In this document: piece by piece, positions 54,765 to 62,889 of the stretch
How positions within the stretch are numbered: position 1 is the stretch's first letter
Layout: every line of letters starts with the position of its first letter
Source of the DNA: Leptospira congkakensis
GTDB taxonomy: Bacteria; Spirochaetota; Leptospiria; Leptospirales; Leptospiraceae
DNA: 64,000 bases
NCBI RefSeq assembly: GCF_004770265.1
Contig: NZ_RQGQ01000014.1
Span: forward strand, 203,446 to 267,445
Reading direction: 5' to 3'
Made by a program: the position numbers and the translations under genes
Notes under the pieces: model-generated
Database searches by the model: none
Seen by the model: only the letters and a program-made list of their open reading frames with translations
Told to the model about the DNA's origin: nothing

Positions 54765-55232
54765 TCAATCTTTCTCGCGAATGATTTCTTCCAATCGATT
54801 GTGTGCCATATTGATTCCTTGTGCAAAAGGCATTTTTAAAATCTGGTCTCGCTGTTCGACAGACTTATATATAATATGCATGATGAGTTTTGATTTGGTT
54901 TCTGAAATTTTTTGGAATTCAAAGAACTCTAGTTGGACTGGAAACCCTGTGTTTTCCATTTCAAAGGTGCGAACAAAACTTTCATTTTCGATGATATTGA
55001 GTAAAACTCCATTGGCACGAAATAAGACTACACCTTCAGGATTTTTAGTTTCAAAGATCCAACTGCCATGGTTTTTTGCTTCGAATTTGAGTACTTTGTT
55101 TCCCATCCATTCTTCGATGAGTTCTGGTACTGTGTGCGCTTTGAAAACTAGGTTAGCAGGTAAATCGAATTCGCGTTCTATCGTTAACTCTTGTTTGCCG
55201 TCTTCTGCAATTACTTTTGTTTTTAATTCCAT
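54765..55232 (-). CDS. SRPBCC-superfamily (AHSA1-like) protein
   Basis: A 155-residue START-like domain: ELTIEREFDLPANLVFKAHTVPELIEEWMG and the closing QGINMAHNRLEEII are typical of AHSA1/activator-of-Hsp90-ATPase-like bacterial proteins. They form a hydrophobic pocket for an unknown ligand. It lies 24 bp downstream of the ArsR-type regulator gene. Confidence 0.9.
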   Translation of the reverse strand: MELKTKVIAEDGKQELTIEREFDLPANLVFKAHTVPELIEEWMGNKVLKFEAKNHGSWIFETKNPEGVVLFRANGVLLNIIENESFVRTFEMENTGFPVQLEFFEFQKISETKSKLIMHIIYKSVEQRDQILKMPFAQGINMAHNRLEEIIREKD

Positions 55233-55256
55233 CGATTTTTCCTATTGGATTGTTTT

Positions 55257-55586
55257 TCAGGATTTAGATTTTTTTTGATAATTTTTCATTACCGATTCCA
55301 ATTTGTTAAATCGGTCGTCCCAAAGTTTTTGAAATGGTTCAATGAAGTTTGCAATTTCTTTCATTTTGTTTGGGTTTAGGTGGTAATACATCTCACGACC
55401 GTTAGGTTCTTTTTTTAACAATTCACATTCAGTTAAAATTTGTAAGTGTTTCGAAACAGTGGGTCTTTTGGTATCAAACTGCGAGGCGATGGCTCCCGCG
55501 GTCATAGACTGGGTAGCCACAAGGAGGAGGATGGCTCTCCTTGTAGGGTCTGCAATTGCCTGAAATACATCTCTTCGTAAATCCAT
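55257..55586 (-). CDS. ArsR-family transcriptional regulator
   Basis: A 109-residue winged-helix protein: [30 protein letters not shown] then [29 protein letters not shown] is the classic ArsR/SmtB recognition and wing. No metal-binding CxC is present, so it is not a metal sensor of the classic sort. It belongs to the subgroup that pairs with SRPBCC proteins. It probably represses its own operon through the inverted repeat at 55599-55622. Confidence 0.92.
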   Translation of the reverse strand: MDLRRDVFQAIADPTRRAILLLVATQSMTAGAIASQFDTKRPTVSKHLQILTECELLKKEPNGREMYYHLNPNKMKEIANFIEPFQKLWDDRFNKLESVMKNYQKKSKS

Positions 55587-55598
55587 TGTGTAGCCATT

Positions 55599-55622
55599 TG
55601 ACTAATCAATGATATGTAGTCA
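55599..55622. promoter_or_regulatory. Candidate ArsR-type operator
   Basis: TGACTA and TAGTCA form a perfect 6-bp inverted repeat separated by 12 bp, immediately upstream of the ArsR-family gene start (55586). Size and position suit a dimer of a small winged-helix repressor. Confidence 0.45.
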
Positions 55623-55674
55623 CTTGGCAACACTTTTTTGTGAACTGATTTGGTTTTTTAGTCAGCCAAAAAAG

Positions 55675-55688
55675 AGTCGATATCGACT
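55675..55688. promoter_or_regulatory. Perfect 14-bp palindrome AGTCGATATCGACT
   Basis: A gapless palindrome about 90 bp upstream of the ArsR-type gene. It could be a second operator or the operator of another factor. No gene starts on the plus strand nearby. Confidence 0.35.
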
Positions 55689-55715
55689 AAAAACTAGGTG
55701 GTTTCGTAATCCAAC

Positions 55716-55811
55716 CATTCCCCACGCCAGGGCAACGGAGGGCTTGGTCTGAGGAGGTGTGTCGCCGACGAAGACGGGAGCCGAAGGCGCACCCCGCAGT
55801 ACGCCCGGTCG
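55716..55811. repeat. GC-rich intergenic island
   Basis: About 95 bp, clearly GC-richer than the surrounding AT-rich sequence, made of G/C-rich words such as GTCGCCGACGAAGACGGG and GAGCCGAAGGCGCACCCCG, and ending in CGCCCGGTCG followed by five T. It carries no ORF of note. The composition suggests a dispersed repeat or a structured RNA. With 55812-55892 and the hairpin below, it fills the 388-bp gap between the ArsR and cutA operons. Confidence 0.5.
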
Positions 55812-55892
55812 TTTTTATTTAGTAGGTTGGTTTGAGGAAAAGATTCGAGGCGCCCAACTTCCGGAAATAGAATTAGCGATTTTTCTATAACC

Positions 55893-55934
55893 CCAATCGC
55901 ACTTCGTTATGGGAAGAAACGTAAGAGCGATTGG
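55893..55934. repeat. Long hairpin CCAATCGC...GCGATTGG
   Basis: CCAATCGC (55893-55900) pairs with GCGATTGG (55927-55934), and inner CGTT/AACG bases extend the stem. It lies between the GC-rich island and the cutA stop and may end transcription of the cutA operon, although no clean T-run follows. Confidence 0.5.
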
Positions 55935-55974
55935 TTGAGTGGGACTGGGAGTAGAACAGAACTTGTTTTTTGCT

Positions 55975-56304
55975 CTAACTATTTTTTTGGATTTTGTCGG
56001 CAACAAACGCCTTATAGGCGGGGCTTCCAAAACTTACGTCCATACGAATGATTTCGGGAGCAATGTAGGGGTGGTGTTTCATGATATATTCTTCGATCGC
56101 ATTGTACTTGTCAGCTTTTGCTTTGAGGAGAATTTTGTTTTCGGTATCAACTGTGATTTTACCTTCCCATAGATAAACAAGTTCTACTTCAGGAAAGATG
56201 GTTCCGGATACAATGATTCCTTGTTCTAACATCTCGGAGATTTGTTCTTCGGCCATATCGCGGTCGCCGATTGTGGTAAATACTAAAATTTCTTCTGAAG
56301 CCAT
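55975..56304 (-). CDS. cutA: CutA-family divalent-cation tolerance protein
   Basis: A 109-residue protein of the CutA1 fold, which forms stable trimers. Recognisable blocks are LVFTTIGDRDMAEEQI, YLWEGKI, LLKAKADKYNAIEEYIMKHHPY and the C-terminal core. CutA is linked with copper tolerance in E. coli and with other signalling roles elsewhere; the exact function is unsettled. It is the last gene of the minus-strand block starting at 57959, 50 bp after the preceding gene. Confidence 0.93.
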   Translation of the reverse strand: MASEEILVFTTIGDRDMAEEQISEMLEQGIIVSGTIFPEVELVYLWEGKITVDTENKILLKAKADKYNAIEEYIMKHHPYIAPEIIRMDVSFGSPAYKAFVADKIQKNS

Positions 56305-56354
56305 GAGGAATCCTTGTTTGTTTTTACAAAGATCGGCTTACATTGGTGAAACCC

Positions 56355-56600
56355 TTATTCTTTTGGGGATTTATTTTGCAAGTAGGATTGGAAACCTTCT
56401 TTTACTTGGTCTACCATTCCAGACTCACGGACGGAACGAACCACTCGTTGCCAGAATTTGATTTTGCCTTCGAACTCGTTCCAACCTAGTTCTAAGTCCA
56501 TACGTTTGATTTTGAGTAACATTCGTAGTTCCGTAAGAGACATGTCCTTTGGATCTTTGTCTAAATACCGTTCATGGTCTGTTAGGGGATTAAAACGCAT
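56355..56600 (-). CDS. Small hypothetical protein, YqjK-like position
   Basis: An 81-residue, charged, helical cytoplasmic protein (TELRMLLKIKRMDLELGWNEFEGKIKFWQRVVRSV). It follows the holin-like gene by 4 bp. By position it resembles the third member of yqjD-yqjE-yqjK-type operons, but the sequence similarity is not evident to me. Confidence 0.65.
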   Translation of the reverse strand: MRFNPLTDHERYLDKDPKDMSLTELRMLLKIKRMDLELGWNEFEGKIKFWQRVVRSVRESGMVDQVKEGFQSYLQNKSPKE

Positions 56601-56604
56601 GGAA

Positions 56605-56940
56605 TTATTTTTTCTTTAGAACCAAAGAGATAAACAAAATGGCAAAAAGTAAAAATCCAAAACCTGTTCCGAAACTTGCAAGGATAGGATCTCCTTCTGA
56701 GAGAAACTTCTGAACGCTTAAAAACACTCCATAAGAAATGTAAACAAGGCTTAGGAAAATAAGAAATATAGAAGTGAAAACCCAAACAGAAGAAAGAACC
56801 AAATTCCTAATATAAATTTGGAGATTCTTTTGGATGTAAATCGCCATCACTTCGCCATAGGCAACCACTTTAGCGACTAAGTCTTCGAAGGCGGCTTTGA
56901 TTCCGCCTTTTTTACGTTGTTTTGATTCTTTGTGATCCAA
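56605..56940 (-). CDS. Holin-X/YqjE-like membrane protein
   Basis: A 111-residue protein with a basic N-terminus, an amphipathic stretch (LVAKVVAYGEVMAIYIQKNL) and two membrane helices with a short loop, the pattern of the phage_holin_3_6/YqjE family. Despite the family name these proteins are cell-envelope stress factors rather than lysis proteins. Its ATG directly abuts the stop of the DUF883-like gene. Confidence 0.8.
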   Translation of the reverse strand: MDHKESKQRKKGGIKAAFEDLVAKVVAYGEVMAIYIQKNLQIYIRNLVLSSVWVFTSIFLIFLSLVYISYGVFLSVQKFLSEGDPILASFGTGFGFLLFAILFISLVLKKK

Positions 56941-57225
56941 TTATTTCTTCTTAAAAAACCAACCAAGTGCGAGTCCAAGACCAAGGCCTACACTAAATCC
57001 AATGACAGCTGCCTTTTGTGGATGTTCTTTTACATAAGATCCTACATTGTCGATGACTTCTTTTGCTTTGATAGAAGCCTCTTCACTTGCTTTACCTAAC
57101 TTTTGTTTGATGTCGCTTACTTGTTCCATATACTTCTCCTTGGCTCTTTGCTCAATTTCTTTAGCTTTTTTCTCATACAACTTGATTTCGTCGATGAGGG
57201 ATTTGTCTTTTTTCACTTCTTCCAT
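56941..57225 (-). CDS. DUF883/YqjD-like inner-membrane protein
   Basis: A 94-residue protein with a long helical, Lys/Glu-rich N-terminal part and a C-terminal glycine-zipper membrane anchor (AAVIGFSVGLGLGLALGWFF), as in YqjD/ElaB proteins that attach ribosomes to the inner membrane in stationary phase. It lies between the response regulator gene (8 bp) and the YqjE-like gene (0 bp), an arrangement that implies stress-regulated expression. Confidence 0.85.
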   Translation of the reverse strand: MEEVKKDKSLIDEIKLYEKKAKEIEQRAKEKYMEQVSDIKQKLGKASEEASIKAKEVIDNVGSYVKEHPQKAAVIGFSVGLGLGLALGWFFKKK

Positions 57226-57233
57226 GACGTATC

Positions 57234-57959
57234 TTAGTCTGGTACAACTATGTTTTCAAAATTGTCAGTGAAACGATATCCTATTCCCCAAATGGTTTCG
57301 ATCCATTCTGGTTGTGCGGAATTTTTTTCTAGTTTGGAACGAATGCGTTTGATATGACTGTCGATCATCCTTTCGAAACCATCCCATTCCACACCCCAAA
57401 CGGATTCCAAAATCATTTCGCGAGAAAAAACTTTCCCTGGTGAACCAGCTAATAGTTGTAAGATGTCAAATTCTTTTCTAGAAATGTTAATGATGTTTTC
57501 GTTGAGAGTGACACGTCGACGAATGGAATCAATTTTAAGAGCACCACGAATGATTTCTCCTGCTTGACCCACATTGGGTTTGATACCAATTTTTTTATCC
57601 CATCTACGGAAGAATACATCCACTCGAGTTTTGAGTTCACGAACCGAAAAAGGTTTTGTGATGTAGTCATCAGCGCCTAACTCAAGTCCCATGATGCGAT
57701 CAATTTCCTCAGTCCTTGCGGAAAGGATAAAAATCGGTGTACTTTCGTCGGCTTTACGGATGCTACGGCAAATTTCCATACCGTCAATGTCCGGTAACGA
57801 GAGGTCCAGAATCACTAAATCAGGATGATTGGATTTGTAAAATTTCAAACCGTCTTCGCCATTTTCAAAAACGGAGGTCGTATAGTGAGCAGAATCGAGA
57901 GATTTCCGGATTAGGTTCCCGATATCCGGATCGTCCTCAATTACCAAAATATTTTTCAT
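57234..57959 (-). CDS. OmpR/PhoB-family response regulator, orphan in this window
   Basis: A 241-residue regulator. The receiver has DD at residues 9-10, phospho-acceptor Asp52 ([13 protein letters not shown]) and ADDYITKPF with the conserved Lys. The winged-helix output ends in [14 protein letters not shown] and [10 protein letters not shown], as usual. No histidine kinase gene is adjacent, so the partner is encoded elsewhere. It is the first gene of the YqjD/YqjE-like operon and divergent from the DUF4279 gene across 58 bp. Confidence 0.93.
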   Translation of the reverse strand: MKNILVIEDDPDIGNLIRKSLDSAHYTTSVFENGEDGLKFYKSNHPDLVILDLSLPDIDGMEICRSIRKADESTPIFILSARTEEIDRIMGLELGADDYITKPFSVRELKTRVDVFFRRWDKKIGIKPNVGQAGEIIRGALKIDSIRRRVTLNENIINISRKEFDILQLLAGSPGKVFSREMILESVWGVEWDGFERMIDSHIKRIRSKLEKNSAQPEWIETIWGIGYRFTDNFENIVVPD

Positions 57960-58017
57960 GTTTTTCCCTTGAGTTCTTTCTCAATTTGGTTCTTGTAGTA
58001 GAAAAAAAAAGTAAAAA

Positions 58018-58434
58018 ATGGAATCAGGAACACAAAGGGAAGCAAAATCGTGGGCGATGTTCGCCATCACAGGACCTAGGCTACGGCCTTTGGAAGTGAC
58101 AGAGAAATTGGGCATCCAACCGGATTATTACCACGGTGCCGATGTAAAAGACATCGAAAATATGACAATTCCGAGTCATTGGCAGCTCAATTCTAAGTTA
58201 GGGCCGGAATTTCCGCTTCTGGATCATATCTGGGATCTGCTTAAAACCTTAGCACCTGTTCGTAAAAGCCTAAAAGAGTTCACAGAAAATTACGAATCCA
58301 CTATCTACGCATCGGTGGAGTTTGCATCTGAGTTCACAAAGGGTGTGGTTCTGGATAAAAGGACTATGCTTTTGTTAGGTGAGATGGGTGTGAATTTGGA
58401 AATTATCCCCTGGGCTCTCTCTGAGACTCCCTAA
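58018..58434 (+). CDS. DUF4279-like protein
   Basis: A 138-residue cytoplasmic protein. SWAMFAITGPRLRPLEVTEKLGIQPDYYHGAD, the central PSHWQLNSKLG and a terminal hydrophobic strand set agree with the DUF4279 family, which is of unknown function and often encoded as a lone gene or with toxin-immunity sets. Its 3' end overlaps the convergent STAS-like gene by 32 bp. Confidence 0.8.
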   Translation: MESGTQREAKSWAMFAITGPRLRPLEVTEKLGIQPDYYHGADVKDIENMTIPSHWQLNSKLGPEFPLLDHIWDLLKTLAPVRKSLKEFTENYESTIYASVEFASEFTKGVVLDKRTMLLLGEMGVNLEIIPWALSETP

Positions 58435-58762
58435 GGATTGTTTCACTCGGAAAAATAAGTCGGATCAGACCAAATCGTTTGAGATAACTATACCCAGAAA
58501 GTGGTAATCCAAGAAGGACAAGGACTCTTTTTTTCAAACGAAGGTCACGGGCCATATTCAAAAGTTTGGTCAGAAGGGTTAGAGGAAGATAGGGAAGGTT
58601 AGAAAGATCCATTTGGATATGAGCCCTTGTTTGGAAAAATAACATATGCATCACAGAATCCATTTCTTCTTCCAACTCTGGATGAACTTCTTTAGACAAA
58701 ATGACAATTTCATACGCATTCTGAACTTCACGTACAGTGAGGTATTTTGTTTTTTTTGCCAT
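58403..58762 (-). CDS. STAS-like (anti-sigma-factor antagonist-like) domain protein
   Basis: About 119 residues from the ATG at 58762; the frame extends upstream to 58804 but would then overlap the epmA start. The pattern VREVQNAYEIVILSKEVHPELEEE...IQMDLSNLPYLPLTLLTKLLNMARDLRLKKRVLVLLGL follows a STAS fold: strand, helix, then an Asp/Ser loop and the long helix. The phosphorylatable Ser would be in LSNLPYL. Its partners are not in the window. It is divergent from epmA with 13 bp between start codons. Confidence 0.6.
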   Translation of the reverse strand: MAKKTKYLTVREVQNAYEIVILSKEVHPELEEEMDSVMHMLFFQTRAHIQMDLSNLPYLPLTLLTKLLNMARDLRLKKRVLVLLGLPLSGYSYLKRFGLIRLIFPSETILRESQREPRG

Positions 58763-58775
58763 TGGAGGTAATGGT

Positions 58776-59747
58776 ATGATTTCTCTCTCAAAAGATACAC
58801 TCATTTTTCGATCTCAAGTTTTCAAAATGGTTCGTGAGATTTTATTTCGAAATGAATTTTTGGAAGTCGATACTCCTACATTAAAACCCATAGTGGGGAT
58901 GGAGCCATATCTTGATCCTTTTGAAGTGCGTTCGCCAAGTGGACGTGAGAAAGGATATCTCATCACCTCTCCTGAATACAGTTTGAAACAAATGATGGCA
59001 AAGGGGTTGGATCGTATCTTTGAACTGTCTCATACTTTCCGATCCGGTGAAATGGGAAGTGGATTCCATTCTAAAGAATTTCTGATGTTAGAACTTTATG
59101 CCAAAGGAATGGATGATGTTGTTTTGCGTCATTTCATCGAAAAATTCTTAAGAGAATTGATCCATACATTTGGAAGGAAAGAAGACCAAAGGAAGTTGTC
59201 CAATCCCCAATGGATTCGACATCTTTCTGTAGAAGAGGCCTTTGTAGAAAATGTCGGACATGGTTTTTCGAAGGAAGATTTGTTACAAACCATTACGACT
59301 AAAAAACTAACTTCGTCCCCGGTTTCCGAACTGATCCATTGGCAGTATGAAGATCTTTTCTTTTTGGTTTTTTTAAATCTAGTAGAACCAAAATTAGGTG
59401 AAGGAATTGTTTTTTTATACGATTATCCGCCAGAATGTGCGGCGCTTGCTAAAATTGTAGATGGAGTTGCCAAACGGTTTGAGATTTATTGGGACGGACT
59501 AGAACTTGCCAATGCATTTTATGAACTGAGTGATGTAGAAGAACAAAGAAACCGTTTTTTGGAAGAACAAAAGTTACGTGCCAAACTCGGGAAGGAAGTG
59601 TTTCCTATTGATGAAGATTTCCTTTTGTCTTTGGGGAATGGATTCCCAAGTTGTGCAGGAATATCGATTGGAATGGATCGGCTTCTTTTGAAATTATCTG
59701 GTAAACACGGGCTAGGTGAAATTAGCCCGTATTGGATAGAAGTATAG
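58776..59747 (+). CDS. epmA: Elongation factor P--lysine ligase-like protein (EpmA/GenX family)
   Basis: A 323-residue protein of the lysyl-tRNA synthetase paralogue family that attaches beta-lysine to elongation factor P. The ATG at 58776 follows GGAGG at good spacing. Class II synthetase motifs are present: VREILFRNEFLEVDTPTL (motif 1), FELSHTFRSGEMGSGFHSKEFLMLELY (motif 2 with the catalytic Arg) and GISIGMDRLLL (motif 3). No anticodon-binding domain is present, matching EpmA (~325 residues). EF-P and EpmB are not in the window. An inverted repeat lies within its last codons. Confidence 0.9.
   Translation: MISLSKDTLIFRSQVFKMVREILFRNEFLEVDTPTLKPIVGMEPYLDPFEVRSPSGREKGYLITSPEYSLKQMMAKGLDRIFELSHTFRSGEMGSGFHSKEFLMLELYAKGMDDVVLRHFIEKFLRELIHTFGRKEDQRKLSNPQWIRHLSVEEAFVENVGHGFSKEDLLQTITTKKLTSSPVSELIHWQYEDLFFLVFLNLVEPKLGEGIVFLYDYPPECAALAKIVDGVAKRFEIYWDGLELANAFYELSDVEEQRNRFLEEQKLRAKLGKEVFPIDEDFLLSLGNGFPSCAGISIGMDRLLLKLSGKHGLGEISPYWIEV
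59707..59730. terminator. 8-bp inverted repeat in the epmA 3' end
   Basis: ACGGGCTA and TAGCCCGT form a perfect stem around an 8-nt loop, about 20 bp before the epmA stop. It lies between convergent genes (epmA and the small exported protein) and may function as a terminator embedded in coding sequence. No T-run follows directly. Confidence 0.4.
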
Positions 59748-59754
59748 AAAGCGT

Positions 59755-60144
59755 TTAGTCTTCTTGGAATTTTTCGCAAGACTCTGGTACTTTTCCTTCT
59801 TCTAGATCTGCACAAGAAAATGCCGCCATGTCTTTGGCACATTTTTTCATATCTTCTAAATCTTGTTTGGTGAGTTTTTTTGTGGGTTTATCATTTGCTG
59901 CTGGTTTTTGGCCTTCCACAACATAGTTTTTGTAACGAGATTCACAAACGTTCCCATTCACAAACTGAGATTCGATCATCTTCCTTTGGTCGGCAGGAAG
60001 GTCTTTCAGTTTTTCTTTCATACACTCAGAAGTTTTTGCACACATTTTTTTAGAGAGTGCTTGGAATTCTTTAGCATCCTTTACTGTTTGTGCGGTGATG
60101 AAGAAAGGGACGAGTATTAGTAAAAAAAAGGAAATTTTTTTCAT
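59755..60144 (-). CDS. Small Cys-containing exported protein
   Basis: A 129-residue protein with signal peptide (KKISFFLLILVPFFITAQ). The mature part has six or more cysteines (MCAKTSECMKEKL, NVCESRY, KKCAKDM, FSCADLEE, ESCEKF) and many Lys/Glu, so it is likely a disulphide-stabilised periplasmic protein. The spacing pattern is common among leptospiral exported proteins. No function is known. Confidence 0.7.
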   Translation of the reverse strand: MKKISFFLLILVPFFITAQTVKDAKEFQALSKKMCAKTSECMKEKLKDLPADQRKMIESQFVNGNVCESRYKNYVVEGQKPAANDKPTKKLTKQDLEDMKKCAKDMAAFSCADLEEGKVPESCEKFQED

Positions 60145-60270
60145 ACAGAGATATTAAGGATTCTTACCTCTTGGTAAAGAAAAAAATTGATTTGAATTAG
60201 AATACAGTTTTAGGATTTCCCCTGGACAGTATGAACCCTCCCAATGGGAAACTTCATACTGAGGCAGGAA

Positions 60271-61152
60271 CTATAAACGAATTCCGTTATAATTACTGCA
60301 GTCGGAATTGATTTGAGAATCCGTAACCGCATCATAGTAGTTTCGAGTGATCAGCCCATTTCCATAAGTATTGCCATGACCCATACCCATAGTACAGGCT
60401 CCCCGATAAACCTTTGCGCCGTTCTGGGTTGCACAAGAACTTGCACTGTATGTTCCTGAGCTGACAGAAGTTGTACAATATGCCGCATTAAAAAGATGAT
60501 TCACCGCGAAGTCATCGCAACGACTGCCACCAGCGGAATGGGTACAACTGCCTCCGCCACTTACGAGAGTGTTAGAACCAAAAAGTCGAACTCCACCACC
60601 AAAATAACCAGATTGATAATATCCAGCAACACGGACTCGATAGTTACCTACATTTGTGAAAGTGAAGGTGCGTATTTGGAAATTATATGATGCATTCCGT
60701 ATTTTAGGCAGAATTGCATTTTTTCCTGAGTCAGGGAAAATACTGATTTCTGGTTTCGGATTATTTGTTGGGATACTTCCGACGGAGGCTAAGAATGTAT
60801 ATGTTCCGGGGGTATGGATAGTTAATGAGAAATCTGCTACAGGTGAGGCACTAACGAGATTTGCATTTAGCCCTGTTCCATTTCCTGTAATGATTCCAGA
60901 AATAGTGGGAACAGTCGTACAAAGACTGTGTGTAAATGGAGTATGTAGGTTATATGCATCTCCGCAAAATAAACCATTTGCGCATTCATTGTCAGAGAAA
61001 CATTTTTCATCAACACCTTTGCCGCCACCTGCAGAAAGTGCAAGTAAAGGTAGGAGCATGTCAGATTCTTCTTTTGATTTTTGTTCCCCACAATTAAATA
61101 TTAGAAAAAAAATACTGAGAGTGGTCGCGATTTTAATAGTTATATTTCTCAT
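60271..61152 (-). CDS. Exported lipoprotein with pre-peptidase-like C-terminal domain
   Basis: A 293-residue lipoprotein: lipobox LIFNC after a clear signal. An early Cys-rich piece (EKCFSDNECANGLFC) resembles a small disulphide knot. Residues ~95-200 are a beta-sandwich like PPC or carbohydrate-binding domains (DFSLTIHTPGTYTFLASVG ... FTFTNVGNYRVRVAGYY). The C-terminal ~90 residues are Gly/Ser/Asn/Tyr-rich with several Cys. Likely surface or outer-membrane associated. No homologue can be named. Confidence 0.7.
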   Translation of the reverse strand: MRNITIKIATTLSIFFLIFNCGEQKSKEESDMLLPLLALSAGGGKGVDEKCFSDNECANGLFCGDAYNLHTPFTHSLCTTVPTISGIITGNGTGLNANLVSASPVADFSLTIHTPGTYTFLASVGSIPTNNPKPEISIFPDSGKNAILPKIRNASYNFQIRTFTFTNVGNYRVRVAGYYQSGYFGGGVRLFGSNTLVSGGGSCTHSAGGSRCDDFAVNHLFNAAYCTTSVSSGTYSASSCATQNGAKVYRGACTMGMGHGNTYGNGLITRNYYDAVTDSQINSDCSNYNGIRL

Positions 61153-61280
61153 TTAACCCTTTGTTAGCTTATGATCTGCTAACGCATATTTATTGGTATT
61201 GGTTTCATGTCTTCTTTTTTTTGAAAGTCTATTCGAAAATAAATTGATTAATATGGGGAAATTCCCTACATTCATAGATT

Positions 61281-61871
61281 ATGAAAAAAACCCTTATTCT
61301 AACCTTCCTCCTTCTGTTTGCGGCAGGTCAGGCCTTTGCCCAAAATCTAACTCCGCGTAATGTTGTCGTTCTTCCTTCTGAGCCGACAACGATTGAAGAA
61401 TTCAAATCCTTACAATCATCGATTGCAACTACGCCAGAAGGTGCTGCTGCTATGCTTGTGCTTGCGATTTCACTTTATGGGAAAAATCAAGACCTAGGTA
61501 CAAAAACAATTACCCTTTCGGTTCTTTCCACAAATAGACAAAAGTCCACCAAACCTTCTGCAGTGGATGGAACGGACTTAGGGAATGGAGATAAATTTTT
61601 ACTAGGCCAATTGGATAAATACAAAATGTTATCCAATGGTTATTGGAAAGGAGCCGAACCTTCCAATGGATACACTCCTAGTTTGCCTTTGGCAGTCGAA
61701 ACCTATACAAATCCTTATTCAGGTGATGAATCCACAGGCAGAATCAAACTTTTTGTAGCCACTCGGGGAGCTTCTAGTTTTCGACCAGTCACAGTGGAAA
61801 AAGATTCCGATGGACTTTGGCGTGCCAAGGAAATGAGTTCTTTATTTGTAGGAATGATGCCAGCCAAATAG
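61281..61871 (+). CDS. Exported hypothetical protein (DUF6935-like)
   Basis: A 196-residue protein with signal peptide (cleavage after AFA). The mature part (TTIEEFKSLQSSIATTPEGAAAMLVLAISLYGKNQDLG) looks like the family of small exported spirochaete and Bacteroidetes proteins classed as DUF6935. The end FRPVTVEKDSDGLWRAKEMSSLFVGM is also family-like. Its stop directly abuts the ATG of the ZIP transporter gene, so the two are translationally linked; it may assist metal handling (inference). Confidence 0.7.
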   Translation: MKKTLILTFLLLFAAGQAFAQNLTPRNVVVLPSEPTTIEEFKSLQSSIATTPEGAAAMLVLAISLYGKNQDLGTKTITLSVLSTNRQKSTKPSAVDGTDLGNGDKFLLGQLDKYKMLSNGYWKGAEPSNGYTPSLPLAVETYTNPYSGDESTGRIKLFVATRGASSFRPVTVEKDSDGLWRAKEMSSLFVGMMPAK

Positions 61872-62684
61872 ATGTTAGATTTTATTTTATCACTACATCC
61901 AGTGGCATTGGCACTTCTTGCCACTGGGTTCACTTGGTTTTGTACTGCCTTTGGTGCGGGTTTTGTTTTTTTCTTTCGAACAGTACCAAGGCCTGTGTTC
62001 AATGCAATGCTTGGTTTTGCTTCGGGTATTATGATTGCTGCCAGTTTTTGGTCTCTTCTTTTACCATCGATTGAACTTTCAGAAAGAGCCGGAAATCCCG
62101 CTTGGTTTCATGTAAGTCTTGGATTTTTATCTGGCGGTTTGTCTTTATATTTTTTGCATAAATTACTTCCTCATTTGCATGTAGGTTTGGAAGAAAATCG
62201 TTTGGAAGGAGGGAGGTCTTCTTTCCAAAGGAGTTTACTTCTAGTTCTTGCAATTACCCTGCATAATATTCCCGAAGGTTTGGCCGTGGGTGTCGCCTTT
62301 GGTGCGCTTGGCGATGGATTTACTTATGAAGCATTAATGGCTGCCTCTGTCGTCGCATTTGGAATTGGAATTCAAAATATTCCAGAAGGTGCTGCTGTAT
62401 CGATTCCTTTGTTAAGAGAGGGTTTTTCGACAAGGAAAAGTTTCTGGTATGGGCAACTCTCTGGATTTGTTGAACCCATCGGTGGGTTATTTGGAGCGGC
62501 TCTTGTTTTTTATGTCGAAAGCCTATTACCCTTTGCCCTTTCGTTCGCAGCTGGGGCGATGATTTTCGTGGTAGTAGAAGAACTCATCCCTGAATCGCAT
62601 ACAGGAAAAGAAACAGAGATGTCAACTCTCGGTGCTCTGTTTGGATTTGTTCTTATGATGGCTTTGGACGTGGGACTTGGGTGA
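61872..62684 (+). CDS. ZIP-family metal transporter
   Basis: A 270-residue protein with eight membrane helices. Helix 4 carries HNIPEGLAVG and helix 5 QNIPEGAAVSIPL, the hallmark metal-binding signatures of ZIP proteins (ZupT subgroup), with EELIPES in a later helix. A His-rich loop (LLPHLHVG) follows helix 3. It imports Zn2+ or other divalent metals across the inner membrane. No Fur/Zur-type box was recognised upstream. Confidence 0.93.
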   Translation: MLDFILSLHPVALALLATGFTWFCTAFGAGFVFFFRTVPRPVFNAMLGFASGIMIAASFWSLLLPSIELSERAGNPAWFHVSLGFLSGGLSLYFLHKLLPHLHVGLEENRLEGGRSSFQRSLLLVLAITLHNIPEGLAVGVAFGALGDGFTYEALMAASVVAFGIGIQNIPEGAAVSIPLLREGFSTRKSFWYGQLSGFVEPIGGLFGAALVFYVESLLPFALSFAAGAMIFVVVEELIPESHTGKETEMSTLGALFGFVLMMALDVGLG

Positions 62685-62738
62685 GATTTGTATCAGTAGA
62701 CGGGGGAGATGGGTTGATTGTTGTATGATTTTAAAAGT

Positions 62739-62771
62739 AAACTTGCAAGTTTTCGCATATTTCTATATAAT
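62739..62771 (+). promoter_or_regulatory. Promoter with palindromic -35 region before the ankyrin lipoprotein gene
   Basis: TTGCAA (62743-62748) and a perfect TATAAT (62766-62771) are 17 nt apart. The palindrome AAACTTGCAAGTTT (62739-62752) covers the -35 box, suggesting regulation by a dimeric factor. A second possible promoter with TTGACA at 62825-62830 is closer to the gene but has a weak -10. Confidence 0.6.
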
Positions 62772-62889
62772 GATCCAAATATTAACAAACGTATAATGGA
62801 AAGTTTAAGATATTTGTTTGCTGATTGACAGTTTGGAGTTTAGTAACTTCAAATATTGATTAAGATAAAACATTGGTTATGGGAAAAAT

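Noticed and set aside
56605..56940. Holin as a sign of prophage
   Set aside because: The holin-X/YqjE family is a normal chromosomal membrane-protein family, and no phage genes are nearby.
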